From Streptomyces sp. MH60 (GTDB lineage Bacteria > Actinomycetota > Actinomycetes > Streptomycetales > Streptomycetaceae), in contig NZ_MULI01000017.1 of NCBI RefSeq assembly GCF_002939385.1, positions 1 through 64,000 of the forward strand: a stretch of DNA of 64,000 nt. Reading direction: 5' to 3'. A program made the translations under genes and the position numbers. The notes beneath the pieces were generated by a model, which worked only from the letters and a program-made list of their open reading frames with translations, had not been told where the DNA came from and ran no database searches. Positions 27,426 to 35,831 of the stretch are shown in pieces. The stretch's first letter is position 1. Each line of letters opens with the position of its first letter.

Positions 27426-28235
27426 TCACTCCCCCGCTTCCTCCCCGGTGATCCGGGCCAGCAGGGCGCGGGCCTCGCCGGTACGCGGATGGGCCGGGTG
27501 CAGCCGCCGCTCGCAGTCGGCCAGCGCCCGTCGTACGGCGTCCTCCGCCTCGGTGCGGCGTCCCAGTCCGTACAGGGCCTCGGCGGTGACCAGGTCCGGG
27601 TACCCGGCGGCGTAACGGGGCGGCGGCGGCAGGCTCCGGCGTACCTCCGTCAGCGCCTCCTCGTGGCGGCGCTGCCCGTTCAGGCTGCGCGCCAGCGTGG
27701 CGTGCAGGACACCTGCGGCGGGTCCGTCCGCCCGGGGCAGGTTGCCGCGGGCCACGGCCTCCGCCTCCTCGTGGCGGGCCAGCCCGCACAGCACGACGGC
27801 CAGGTGTCCGAGGATGTTGATCTCCAGCGCCGCCACCGGAGCGCGGTGGGCGATCTGGTTCAGTTCCCTCAGGACGCCGTTCGCCTCGGTCTCCGCCTCC
27901 GCGTAGCGCCGCAGGCCCGACAGGGCCACCACCCGGTTGCCGCGGGCGATCAGTCGCAGCATCTGCGCGTTGAGGCCGACCGGCTCCAGTTCCGCGATCA
28001 GCGTGTCCAGTTCGTCCAGCGCCTCGGCCGTCCGGCCGTGCATGACGGCCGTTCCGGTGGCCAGTATCCACGCCTCCCAGTGCGGCGGACGCCTGCGCCA
28101 GGGTCGCCGCGGGAGCGCGGCCAGGGCCCGCGCCTCGGCCTCGACCTCCTCGTACCGGCCCTCCCTGGCCATGGTCCGCAGCCGGGCGAAGGTCTTCCCC
28201 CACTGGCTGTCCCGTGCCGTTCGTATGCTCGTCAC
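27426..28235 (-). CDS. Tetratricopeptide-repeat protein of unknown function
   Basis: A 269-aa soluble protein made mostly of TPR helices. Repeated A-E-A patterns appear, for example YAEAETEANGVLREL, HEEALTEVRRSL and TEAEDAVRRALADCERRL. There is no signal peptide or membrane segment. The C-terminal motif with HPAHPRTGEARALL resembles the TPR blocks of Streptomyces regulators, but the DNA-binding part is absent. Start is a GTG at 28235. It diverges from the PAP2 gene; a scaffold or protein-interaction role is the most that can be said. Confidence 0.75.
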   Translation of the reverse strand: MTSIRTARDSQWGKTFARLRTMAREGRYEEVEAEARALAALPRRPWRRRPPHWEAWILATGTAVMHGRTAEALDELDTLIAELEPVGLNAQMLRLIARGNRVVALSGLRRYAEAETEANGVLRELNQIAHRAPVAALEINILGHLAVVLCGLARHEEAEAVARGNLPRADGPAAGVLHATLARSLNGQRRHEEALTEVRRSLPPPPRYAAGYPDLVTAEALYGLGRRTEAEDAVRRALADCERRLHPAHPRTGEARALLARITGEEAGE

Positions 28236-28279
28236 GGGCGGTGAGACTACGCGACGGCGGGCCTGCGAAGCTGGGCGTC

Positions 28280-28969
28280 ATGCCGGTCTCCGCCCCGCCA
28301 CGCGCCCTGTCCGCCCTCGTCGGGCTTCCCGTGCTCCTGTTCGCGCTGATCACCTGGCAGGTGGTCGCCGACGGCCCGCTGGTCGGGGTGGACGAGCGGC
28401 TGAGCGGGGCGCTCGTCCACCCCGACCGGTTCTCCGAGCTGCTGGCCGACCTCGGCAATGTGCAGGTGGCGGTGCCGGTCCTGGTCGTTGCGCTGGCGTA
28501 CGTGGCGTGGCACGGGCGGGTCAGAGGTGTGGACCTCTGGTGGCTGCCGCCCCTGGCCGGGGCTCTGGCGATGGTCCTGGTGCCGGCGCTGGTCGCCCCG
28601 TTGAAGGAGTGGACCGACCGCCCCGGCACCCCGGCGGTGCCCCCGGCGGTCGGCTACTACCCCTCGGGCCACACCGCCACGGCGGTCGTCGCGTACGGCA
28701 CGGCGACGCTGCTGCTGGTCCCGCTCCTGCGCTCACCCGTGGTACGCCGGGCGCTGGTCGTGCTGTGTGCCGTACTGGTGCTGGGCACCTCCTACGGGCT
28801 GGTGCGGCGGGGCTACCACTGGCCGCTGGACGTGGTGGCCAGTTGGTGCCTGGGGGTGGTGCTGCTGGCCGGGGTCCGGCTGGCGGTCCGCCGGACCCCG
28901 CCGGGCGTCAGCCGAAGTACGCGTCGAAGTTCTTCTGGAACTCCCAGTTCGAGTAACGGTCCCAGTTGA
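28280..28969 (+). CDS. PAP2-family membrane phosphatase
   Basis: A 229-aa integral membrane phosphatase with about five or six helices. All three catalytic motifs are present: LKEWTDRP, YPSGHTA and GLVRRGYHWPLD, the last with the catalytic His and Asp. Likely substrates are undecaprenyl pyrophosphate or phosphatidic acid on the outer face of the membrane. The ATG at 28280 fits the first helix. The last 20 or so codons (basic and Ser-rich) overlap the 3' end of the converging chitinase gene by 62 bases, which is unusual. Confidence 0.88.
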   Translation: MPVSAPPRALSALVGLPVLLFALITWQVVADGPLVGVDERLSGALVHPDRFSELLADLGNVQVAVPVLVVALAYVAWHGRVRGVDLWWLPPLAGALAMVLVPALVAPLKEWTDRPGTPAVPPAVGYYPSGHTATAVVAYGTATLLLVPLLRSPVVRRALVVLCAVLVLGTSYGLVRRGYHWPLDVVASWCLGVVLLAGVRLAVRRTPPGVSRSTRRSSSGTPSSSNGPS

Positions 28970-30740
28970 TCGACCAGGTCATCAGGCCGCGCAGGGCGGG
29001 CCAGGTGCCGTGGGTGGCGTACGAGCCGCAGTCGGTCTTCCTGGTCAGGCAGTTCAGGGTCTTGGTGACCTCGGCCGGGGAGACGTGGCCGTTGCCCGCG
29101 TTGGTGGAGGCGGGCATGCCGATCGCCACCTGGTCCGGGCGCAGCGGCGGGAAGACGTTGTTCGCGTCGCCCGCGACCGGGAAGCCGGTGAGCAGCATGT
29201 CGGTCATGGCGATGTGGAAGTCGGCGCCGCCCATGGAGTGGTACTGGTTGTCGAGGCCCATGATCGGGCCGGAGTTGTAGTCCTGGACGTGCAGCAGGGT
29301 GAGGTCGTCGCGCAGGGCGTGGATGACGGGCAGGTAGGCCCCGGCCCGCGGGTCCTGGCCGCCCCACTTGCCGGTGCCGTAGTACTGGTAGCCGAGCTGC
29401 ACGAAGAAGGTCTCCGGGGCCATGGTCAGCACGAAGCCGTCGCCGTACTTGGCCTTCAGGGTCTTCACGGCCGAGATGAGGTTGACGACGACGGGGGTCT
29501 TCGGGTTCTTGAAGTCCGTGTCGTCGGCGTTCAGGGAGAGGGAGTGGCCCTCGAAGTCGATGTCGAGGCCGTCCAGGCCGTACTCGTCGATGATCGCGGA
29601 GACGGAGGAGACGAACCTGTCGCGGGCGGCGGCGGTGGTGAGCTGCACCTGGCCGTTCTGGCCGCCGATGGAGATCAGCACCTTCTTGCCGGCCGCCTGC
29701 TTGGCCTTGATCGCGGCCTTGAACTCGGCGTCGCTCTCCACGTTCGGGCACTCGGTGACCGGGCAGCGCTCGAAGCGGATGTCCCCCGACGTGACCGAGG
29801 TGGGCTCACCGAAGGCCAGGTCGATGACGTCCCAGCTGTCGGGCACGTCGGCCATGCGCGTGTAGCCGGAGCCGTTGGCGAAGCTGGCGTGGAGGTAGCC
29901 GACCAGGGCGTGGGCCGGGAGGTCGGAGGAGCCGCCGCCGTCGTCCGGGCGCTGGGCGGTGGTCGCCGTGACCGTGGCGGAGCGTGCCGACTCGCCCGCG
30001 TCGTTGAGCGCGGTCACCTGGAAGGAGTACGCGGTCGAGGGGGTCAGTCCGGTCACGGTGGTGGAGGCGCCGGTGACGGTGGCGGCCTTGGCGCCGTCGC
30101 GGTAGACGGCGTATCCCGTCGCCCCCGGCACCGGTGACCAGGACAGGGCGACGCTGGAGGAGGTCACCGAGCCGGCCTTCAGGCCGCCGGGAGCCGCCGG
30201 GGGCTGGCCCGTATCCCCGCCCGGGCCGGTGAGGGAGATGTCGTCGGCGTGGTAGGCGCCGGTGCCGTACCAGCCGTGGGTGTAGAGGGTGACCTTCGTG
30301 GTCGACGGGCCGGTGCGGAACGTGGTGGTGAGCTGCTTCCAGTCGAGGGCGGACTGGGCCCACGTGGAGACGTCGGTGGTGCCGGTGCCGCTCGCGCCGA
30401 GGTATACGTAGCTGCCCTGGACGTATCCGGAGAGAGTGTACGGGGAGTCCGGTCTGACGGACACCGTCTGCGCGCAGCGGGCGTTGTCGGCGCCCGCCGG
30501 GGTGGCCTTCAGGGCCGCCGTGCCGCCGTGCACGGGCGAGGTCACGGTCGTGCCCGCCGTACAGGTCCAGCCGTCGAGCGCGGACTCGAAGCCGCCGTTG
30601 CGGGCGAGGTCCGCGTCGGCCGCACGGGCGGCCGACGTGAGCGCGGTCAGGCCGGACACAGCGAGGGCCGCGGCCGTGAGCAGGGTGACGAGGGGGCGAC
30701 GGGCGAGCGGTCTGGCGTGTTCCACACGTGCGCGTTCCAC
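28908..30740 (-). CDS. Secreted multidomain chitinase (CBM, Fn3, GH18)
   Basis: A 610-aa exported endochitinase. A signal peptide ends near SAARA/AD. A CBM4/16-like jelly-roll follows (NGGFESALDGWTC to about residue 180). A fibronectin-III domain spans about 190-280 (APGGLKAGSVTSSSVALSW), and a Gly/Ser/Asp linker leads to the GH18 barrel from about 290. The catalytic signature DGLDIDFE is intact. It hydrolyses chitin by the substrate-assisted mechanism. A DasR-type box lies 50 bases upstream. It probably supplies N-acetylglucosamine oligomers during saprophytic growth. Confidence 0.94.
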   Translation of the reverse strand: MERARVEHARPLARRPLVTLLTAAALAVSGLTALTSAARAADADLARNGGFESALDGWTCTAGTTVTSPVHGGTAALKATPAGADNARCAQTVSVRPDSPYTLSGYVQGSYVYLGASGTGTTDVSTWAQSALDWKQLTTTFRTGPSTTKVTLYTHGWYGTGAYHADDISLTGPGGDTGQPPAAPGGLKAGSVTSSSVALSWSPVPGATGYAVYRDGAKAATVTGASTTVTGLTPSTAYSFQVTALNDAGESARSATVTATTAQRPDDGGGSSDLPAHALVGYLHASFANGSGYTRMADVPDSWDVIDLAFGEPTSVTSGDIRFERCPVTECPNVESDAEFKAAIKAKQAAGKKVLISIGGQNGQVQLTTAAARDRFVSSVSAIIDEYGLDGLDIDFEGHSLSLNADDTDFKNPKTPVVVNLISAVKTLKAKYGDGFVLTMAPETFFVQLGYQYYGTGKWGGQDPRAGAYLPVIHALRDDLTLLHVQDYNSGPIMGLDNQYHSMGGADFHIAMTDMLLTGFPVAGDANNVFPPLRPDQVAIGMPASTNAGNGHVSPAEVTKTLNCLTRKTDCGSYATHGTWPALRGLMTWSINWDRYSNWEFQKNFDAYFG

Positions 30741-30789
30741 AAGTGCCTCCGGACATGGGGGAGATGGGGAGGGCGGAGCGCGCCCAATT

Positions 30790-30801
30790 TGGTCCAGACC
30801 A
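30790..30801. promoter_or_regulatory. Probable DasR-responsive element before the chitinase
   Basis: TGGTCCAGACCA, embedded in the larger near-palindrome TTGGTCCAGACCAA, differs by one base from the TGGTCTAGACCA core known for DasR boxes and chitinase promoter repeats in Streptomyces. It is 50 bases upstream of the chitinase start, the expected place for GlcNAc-dependent control. Confidence 0.65.
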
Positions 30802-30827
30802 ATTCTGTTGTCAACCCCTTGCGCACG

Positions 30828-31295
30828 TCACTCCCGCCGCGCCTCGCCCTCCTCCCCCGCCAGGGCCGCCGCCGCCTCGTGCATCGCCAGCTCCAGGAGC
30901 GAGGGGTCGGTGAGGGTGCCGGTCCCGTCCGGCGGGATCAGCCAGCGGGTGCCTCCGGACGACAGTCCGCCGGGGTACGGCACCACGATCCAGGTGCCGA
31001 GCCCGGCGGTCCGGATGCCGGTGCCGACCCAGCGGGCCGCCGTGCCGGCCGGCACGAAGAAGCCCGTGCGCGCGTCGCCGAAGTCGGCGAGCACCGGCCC
31101 TGGCTGGTCCAGGACGCGGGAGAGCACGTCCAGGGTCGGATAGCCGAGCCTGCTCGGCAGGATGAGCACGTCCCAGGCCTTGCCGGCGGGCAGCAGCGCG
31201 ACGCCCGAAGGATCGCGCTCCCAGTCCCGGCGGCAGGACTCGGGATCCGGTGCGACGGATGCCAGCCACGCGACCGCCGTCTTGGCACCAGGCAT
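30828..31295 (-). CDS. Small conserved actinobacterial protein, prim-pol-like annotation group
   Basis: A 155-aa soluble protein. Sequence such as WDVLILPSRLGYPTLDVLSRVL, GPVLADFGDARTGFFVPAGTA and WIVVPYPG matches a group often labelled bifunctional DNA primase/polymerase N-terminal in Streptomyces. I see no obvious catalytic acidic triad. It is far shorter than a real prim-pol, so enzyme activity is doubtful. The ATG at 31295 has a strong GGGAGG 6 bases upstream. It lies back-to-tail with the chitinase gene on the same strand but is separated by the DasR-type box. Confidence 0.7.
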   Translation of the reverse strand: MPGAKTAVAWLASVAPDPESCRRDWERDPSGVALLPAGKAWDVLILPSRLGYPTLDVLSRVLDQPGPVLADFGDARTGFFVPAGTAARWVGTGIRTAGLGTWIVVPYPGGLSSGGTRWLIPPDGTGTLTDPSLLELAMHEAAAALAGEEGEARRE

Positions 31296-31424
31296 GTGAA
31301 ACCTCCCTTTCACTCGTCGACGCGGGGTGCGTCACGAGGGAGAGGGAGGTCTCCCGGCTCCATTACGCGGGTTGTCGTGCCTCGTTGGGGTGAACCGGGT
31401 CACACGCCCGCCCACCGGCACTGC

Positions 31425-32852
31425 TCAGCTGTCGAAGCCGAGGCCCAGGCGGTCCATCGTCCGCAGCCACAGGTTGCGCCGGCCGCCCTGAGCGTCCGCG
31501 CGGGCCAGCGACCACTTGGTGAGCGCGATGCCGGTCCAGGCGAAGGGCTCGGGCGGGAACGGCAGCGGCTTCCTGCGCACCATCTCCAGCTCGGTGCGCT
31601 CGGTGCGCTCCCCCGCCAGCAGGTCGAGCATCACCTCGGCGCCGAACCGGGTGGCGCCCACACCGAGGCCGGTGTACCCGGCCGCGTACGCCACCTTGCC
31701 CTGGTGCGCGGTGCCGAAGAACGCCGAGAAGCGCGAGCAGGTGTCGATGGCGCCGCCCCAGGCATGGGTGAAGCGGACGCCCTCCAGCTGCGGGAAGCAG
31801 GTGAAGAAGTGCCCGGCGAGCTTGGCGTAGGTCTCGGGGCGGTCGTCGTACTCGGCGCGCACCCGGCCGCCGTACGGGTAGACGGCGTCGTAGCCGCCCC
31901 ACAGGATCCGGTGGTCGGCGGAGAGGCGGAAGTAGTGGAACTGGTTGGCGCTGTCCCCGAGGCCCTGCCGGTTCTTCCAGCCGACGGAGGCGAGCTGCGC
32001 GTCGGTGAGCGGCTCGGTCATCAGGGCGTAGTCGTAGACCGGGACGGTGTACGGGCGGACCCTGCGGACGAGGTTCGGGAAGATGTTGGTGCCGAGCGCC
32101 ACCGTGCGGGCGCGGACCCCGCCGTACGGGGTGCGTACGGCCATGCCGGCGCCGTACGGCTTGAGGGTGAGCGCCGGGGTGTGCTCGTACACGCGCACCC
32201 CGAGGGCGAGGCAGGCGCGCTTGAGGCCCCAGGCCAGCTTGGCGGGGTTGACCATCGCCACGCCCCGCCGGTCCCACAGGCCGGCCAGGAAGGTCGGGGA
32301 GTCGACCTGTTCCCGCACGGCCTCGGCGTCCAGGTACTCGATGCCCTCGGCGAGGCCCTTGGCGCGCAGCTCCTCGTGCCACTCCTCGAGTTCGCGGGCC
32401 TGGTAGGGCTCGGTGGCGACGTCGATCTCGCCGGTGCGTTCGAAGTCGCAGTCGAGGCCGTGGCGGGCGACCGCCTCCTCGATGGCGTCGAGGTTGCGGG
32501 CGCCCAGCCGCTCCAGCCGGTGGATCTCGTCCGGCCAGCGGGTGAGGCCGTTGGACAGCCCGTGGGTGAGGGAGGCGGCGCAGAAGCCGCCGTTGCGGCC
32601 GGAGGCGGCCCAGCCCACCTCGCGGCCCTCCAGCAGCACCACGTCCCGCCCCGGGTCGCGCTCCTTGGCGATCAGCGCGGTCCACAGTCCGCTGTAGCCG
32701 CCGCCGACGACCAGCAGGTCGCAGGTCTCGGCGCCGGTGAGGGCGGCCGCGGGGCGGGGGCGGCCGGGGTCGTCCAGCCAGTACGGGACCGGCTGGGCGT
32801 CGGACAGGGATTTCGTCCAGTCGTTGCTGCGGCTCATGGCGCTAGGGGCCAT
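31425..32852 (-). CDS. FAD-dependent amine oxidoreductase (gamma-glutamylputrescine oxidase-like)
   Basis: A DAO-family flavoprotein of 475 aa. The dinucleotide loop is VVGGGYSGLWTA near residue 48, followed by GREVGWAASGRNGGF, the FAD contact region of PuuB-type oxidases. The C-terminal YTGLGVGATRFGAEVMLDLL closes the FAD site. It is the last gene of the minus-strand polyamine operon, 34 bases after PotC. It therefore probably oxidises imported putrescine or its gamma-glutamyl derivative to an aldehyde for the ALDH at the head of the operon. Start ATG at 32852 has GGGAG 8 bases upstream. Confidence 0.88.
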   Translation of the reverse strand: MAPSAMSRSNDWTKSLSDAQPVPYWLDDPGRPRPAAALTGAETCDLLVVGGGYSGLWTALIAKERDPGRDVVLLEGREVGWAASGRNGGFCAASLTHGLSNGLTRWPDEIHRLERLGARNLDAIEEAVARHGLDCDFERTGEIDVATEPYQARELEEWHEELRAKGLAEGIEYLDAEAVREQVDSPTFLAGLWDRRGVAMVNPAKLAWGLKRACLALGVRVYEHTPALTLKPYGAGMAVRTPYGGVRARTVALGTNIFPNLVRRVRPYTVPVYDYALMTEPLTDAQLASVGWKNRQGLGDSANQFHYFRLSADHRILWGGYDAVYPYGGRVRAEYDDRPETYAKLAGHFFTCFPQLEGVRFTHAWGGAIDTCSRFSAFFGTAHQGKVAYAAGYTGLGVGATRFGAEVMLDLLAGERTERTELEMVRRKPLPFPPEPFAWTGIALTKWSLARADAQGGRRNLWLRTMDRLGLGFDS

Positions 32853-32886
32853 GATTTCAACTCCCTACGAATACAGCTGATGTGCT

Positions 32887-33699
32887 TTATGCCTTGCGGC
32901 GATTCCGGCGGTTGCCGATGACCATGGAGGCCAGGACGAACAGTACGGCGATGACGAACATGGCCGTACCGATGACATTGATCTGGACGGGCGTTCCGCG
33001 CTGGGCCGATCCCCAGACGAACATGGGGAAGGTGACGGTCGAGCCCGCGTTGAAATTGGTGATGATGAAATCGTCGAAGGACAGCGCGAAGGCGAGCAGC
33101 GCGCCGGCCGCGATACCGGGGGCGGCGATCGGCAGCGTGACCCGGACGAAGGTCTGGAAGGGACCGGCGTACAGGTCCTGCGCCGCCTGCTCCAGCCTCG
33201 GGTCCATCGACATCACACGCGCCTTGACGGCCGTCACGACGAAGCTGAGGCAGAACATGATGTGGGCGATCAGGATCGTCCAGAAGCCGAGCTGAGCACC
33301 CATGTTGAGGAAGAGGGTGAGCAGCGAGGCGGCCATCACGACCTCGGGCATCGCCATCGGCAGGAAGATCAGCGAGTTGATCGCGCCGCGCGCGCGGAAG
33401 CGGTAGCGGACCAGCGCGAAGGCGATCGCGGTGCCGAGCGCGGTGGCGCCCAGCGTCGCCCAGAGGGCGATCTGGAGGCTGAGCGAGAGGGAACCGCACA
33501 GCCCGGCGACTCCGCACGGGTCCTGCCAGGCGTCCGTGGAGAACTGCTGCCATTCGTAGTTGAAGCGCCCGTTCGGTTTGTTGAACGAGAACACCGTGAC
33601 GACGACATTGGGCAGCAGCAGATACGCGAGCGTCAGCAGTCCGGCGATCACGACCAGATGGCGCTTGAGCCAGTTCTTGGAGGAGGTGACGAAGGCCAT
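32887..33699 (-). CDS. potC: Polyamine ABC transporter permease PotC-like
   Basis: A 270-aa membrane protein with six predicted helices. The conserved coupling loop around EQAAQDLYAGPFQTFVRVTLP matches PotC-type permeases, as does LSFDDFIITNFNAG. It starts immediately next to the PotB stop (one-base spacing) and pairs with PotB to form the polyamine channel. Confidence 0.93.
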   Translation of the reverse strand: MAFVTSSKNWLKRHLVVIAGLLTLAYLLLPNVVVTVFSFNKPNGRFNYEWQQFSTDAWQDPCGVAGLCGSLSLSLQIALWATLGATALGTAIAFALVRYRFRARGAINSLIFLPMAMPEVVMAASLLTLFLNMGAQLGFWTILIAHIMFCLSFVVTAVKARVMSMDPRLEQAAQDLYAGPFQTFVRVTLPIAAPGIAAGALLAFALSFDDFIITNFNAGSTVTFPMFVWGSAQRGTPVQINVIGTAMFVIAVLFVLASMVIGNRRNRRKA

Positions 33700-34629
33700 T
33701 TAAACGAGATCCTCCGTTCCGGACTTGCGGATGTAGAAGGTGACCATGGCGAGAATCGCGGCCATGAGGACGAACGAGAGCGCGGCCGCCGTCGGATAGT
33801 CCAGCACCCTGAGGAACTGGGACTGGATGACGTTTCCGATCATTCCGGTGTCGGCCGAGCCCAGCAGGGAGGCGTTGACGTAGTCGCCGGTGGCCGGGAT
33901 GAAGGTCAGCAGGGTGCCGGAGACGACGCCCGGCATCGACAGCGGGAAGGTGACCCTGCGGAAGACCGTGGACGGCTTCGCGTACAGGTCCCCCGCCGCC
34001 TCGTGCAGCCGGCCGTCGATGCGCTCCAGGGAGGTGTAGAGCGGCAGGATCATGAAGGGCAGGAAGTTGTACGTCAGACCGCAGACCACCGCGAGCGGGG
34101 TGGCCAGCACGCGGTCGCCGGAGGTCCAGCCCAGCCAGCCGGTCACGTCCAGGACGTGCAGCGTGTTCAGGGCGCCGACCACCGGCCCGCCGTCCGCGAG
34201 GATCGTCTTCCAGGCCAGGGTGCGGATCAGGAAGCTGGTGAAGAACGGCGCGATCACCAGGATCATGATCAGGTTCCGCCAGCGTCCCGCGCGGAAGGCG
34301 ATGAGGTACGCCAGCGGATAGCCGAGCAGCAGGCACAGCACGGTCGCGGAGGCGGCGTAGGCGACCGAGCGCAGGAACTGCGGCCAGTACTCGGACACCG
34401 CGTCCCAGTAGGTCACGAAGTGCCAGGTGACCTTGTAGCCCTCCTCCAGCGAGCCCGTCTGCACCGAGGTGGAGGCCTGGTAGACCATCGGCGCCGCGAA
34501 GAAGACGACCAGCCAGAGGATGCCGGGCAGCAGCAGCCAGTACGGCGTCCAGCGGCCCCTCTTGCGCGGGGGCTGCTGCTCGGGCGCGGCCGGGGTCAGC
34601 GGCGGTGGCGCCTCGGTGAGGGTGGACAT
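33700..34629 (-). CDS. potB: Polyamine ABC transporter permease PotB-like
   Basis: A 309-aa permease. A Pro-rich cytoplasmic tail precedes six helices, the first at about residues 30-50 (WLLLPGILWLVVFFAAP). The coupling loop reads LHEAAGDLYAKPSTVFRRVTFP. The segment IAPFFTSFLIRTLAWKTIL is characteristic of PotB. Its ATG overlaps the PotA stop (TGATG), which indicates translational coupling. Confidence 0.93.
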   Translation of the reverse strand: MSTLTEAPPPLTPAAPEQQPPRKRGRWTPYWLLLPGILWLVVFFAAPMVYQASTSVQTGSLEEGYKVTWHFVTYWDAVSEYWPQFLRSVAYAASATVLCLLLGYPLAYLIAFRAGRWRNLIMILVIAPFFTSFLIRTLAWKTILADGGPVVGALNTLHVLDVTGWLGWTSGDRVLATPLAVVCGLTYNFLPFMILPLYTSLERIDGRLHEAAGDLYAKPSTVFRRVTFPLSMPGVVSGTLLTFIPATGDYVNASLLGSADTGMIGNVIQSQFLRVLDYPTAAALSFVLMAAILAMVTFYIRKSGTEDLV

Positions 34630-35831
34630 CAGGCGCCCTCCCCCTCGGTGACACCCGCGTCGCCCATCGTCCCGGCAAGCGGGGACTGGTCAGCGTCGAG
34701 CCCGAAGGTGTGCGCCGGGTTCCAGTGCAGGACGACCTCGGCGCCGGGCGCGAGGCGGGCGTCGCGGTCGATGTTCTGGGCGTAGACCTCGAACTCGGGG
34801 CAGGCGGCGCAGTCCACGACGTACTGGGTGGAGACGCCGATGAAACTGGTGTTGCCGATCCTGCCGGTGATGCGGTTGCGGCCCTCGGGGACGGAGCCCG
34901 CGTCGTCGGCGTGGGTGAGGCTGATCTTCTCGGGGCGGACCCCGACCAGGATCTTGTCGCCCGCCTTCGCCGGCGCGGAACAGCGGGCGCCGGGCAGCAC
35001 CAGCTTGTCACCGGCCGCCTTCACGACGAGGTCGTCACCGCTGCGGGTGTCGACCTCGGCCTCGATGAGGTTGGAGGTGCCCAGGAAGTTGGCGACGAAG
35101 GTGGTCCTCGGGTTCTCGTACAGGTCGGCGGGGGCGCCCAGTTGCTCGACGCGGCCCGCGTTCATCACGGCGACCTGGTCGGCCATCGTCATGGCCTCCT
35201 CCTGGTCGTGGGTGACGTGCACGAAGGTGATGCCGACCTCGGTCTGGATGCGCTTGAGCTCCAGCTGCATCTGGCGGCGGAGCTTGAGGTCGAGGGCGCC
35301 GAGGGGTTCGTCGAGGAGCAGCACCTTGGGGTGGTTGATCAGGGCGCGGGCGACCGCGACGCGCTGCTGCTGGCCGCCGGAGAGCTGGTGCGGCTTCTTG
35401 CGCGCCTGCTCGCCGAGCTGCACCAGGTCGAGCATCTCCCCGACCTGCTTCTTCACGCTCTTGATGCCGCGCCGGCGCAGACCGAAGGCGACGTTCTCGT
35501 AGATGTCGAGGTGCGGGAAGAGGGCGTAGGACTGGAAGACCGTGTTGACCGGCCGCTTGTAGGGCGGCAGCGCGGTCACGTCCTGGTCGCCGAGGTGGAC
35601 GGTGCCGCCGCTCGGCTCCTCCAGTCCGGCGATCATGCGCAGGGTGGTGGTCTTGCCGCAGCCGGAGGCGCCGAGCAGGGCGAAGAACGACCCCTGGGGC
35701 ACGGTCAGGTCGAGCGGGTGCACGGCGGTGAAAGAGCCGTAGGTCTTGGTGATGCCGGCCAGGCGGACGTCGCCGCCGCCGTCCGTCGCGGCCGTCTGGT
35801 TCTTCGTCGTATGCGTCGTCATCGTCGTCAC
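34629..35831 (-). CDS. potA: Polyamine ABC transporter ATPase PotA-like
   Basis: A 400-aa importer ATPase. Walker A is GASGCGKTT, the signature is LSGGQQQR, Walker B is VLLLDEP, and the H-loop is in VTHDQEEA. A C-terminal TOBE regulatory domain follows from about residue 255 and includes VRPEKISL. It hydrolyses ATP to drive uptake through PotB/PotC. The start overlaps the PotD stop by 4 bp. The Cys-rich CAACPEF segment in the TOBE part is slightly unusual. Confidence 0.94.
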   Translation of the reverse strand: MTTMTTHTTKNQTAATDGGGDVRLAGITKTYGSFTAVHPLDLTVPQGSFFALLGASGCGKTTTLRMIAGLEEPSGGTVHLGDQDVTALPPYKRPVNTVFQSYALFPHLDIYENVAFGLRRRGIKSVKKQVGEMLDLVQLGEQARKKPHQLSGGQQQRVAVARALINHPKVLLLDEPLGALDLKLRRQMQLELKRIQTEVGITFVHVTHDQEEAMTMADQVAVMNAGRVEQLGAPADLYENPRTTFVANFLGTSNLIEAEVDTRSGDDLVVKAAGDKLVLPGARCSAPAKAGDKILVGVRPEKISLTHADDAGSVPEGRNRITGRIGNTSFIGVSTQYVVDCAACPEFEVYAQNIDRDARLAPGAEVVLHWNPAHTFGLDADQSPLAGTMGDAGVTEGEGA

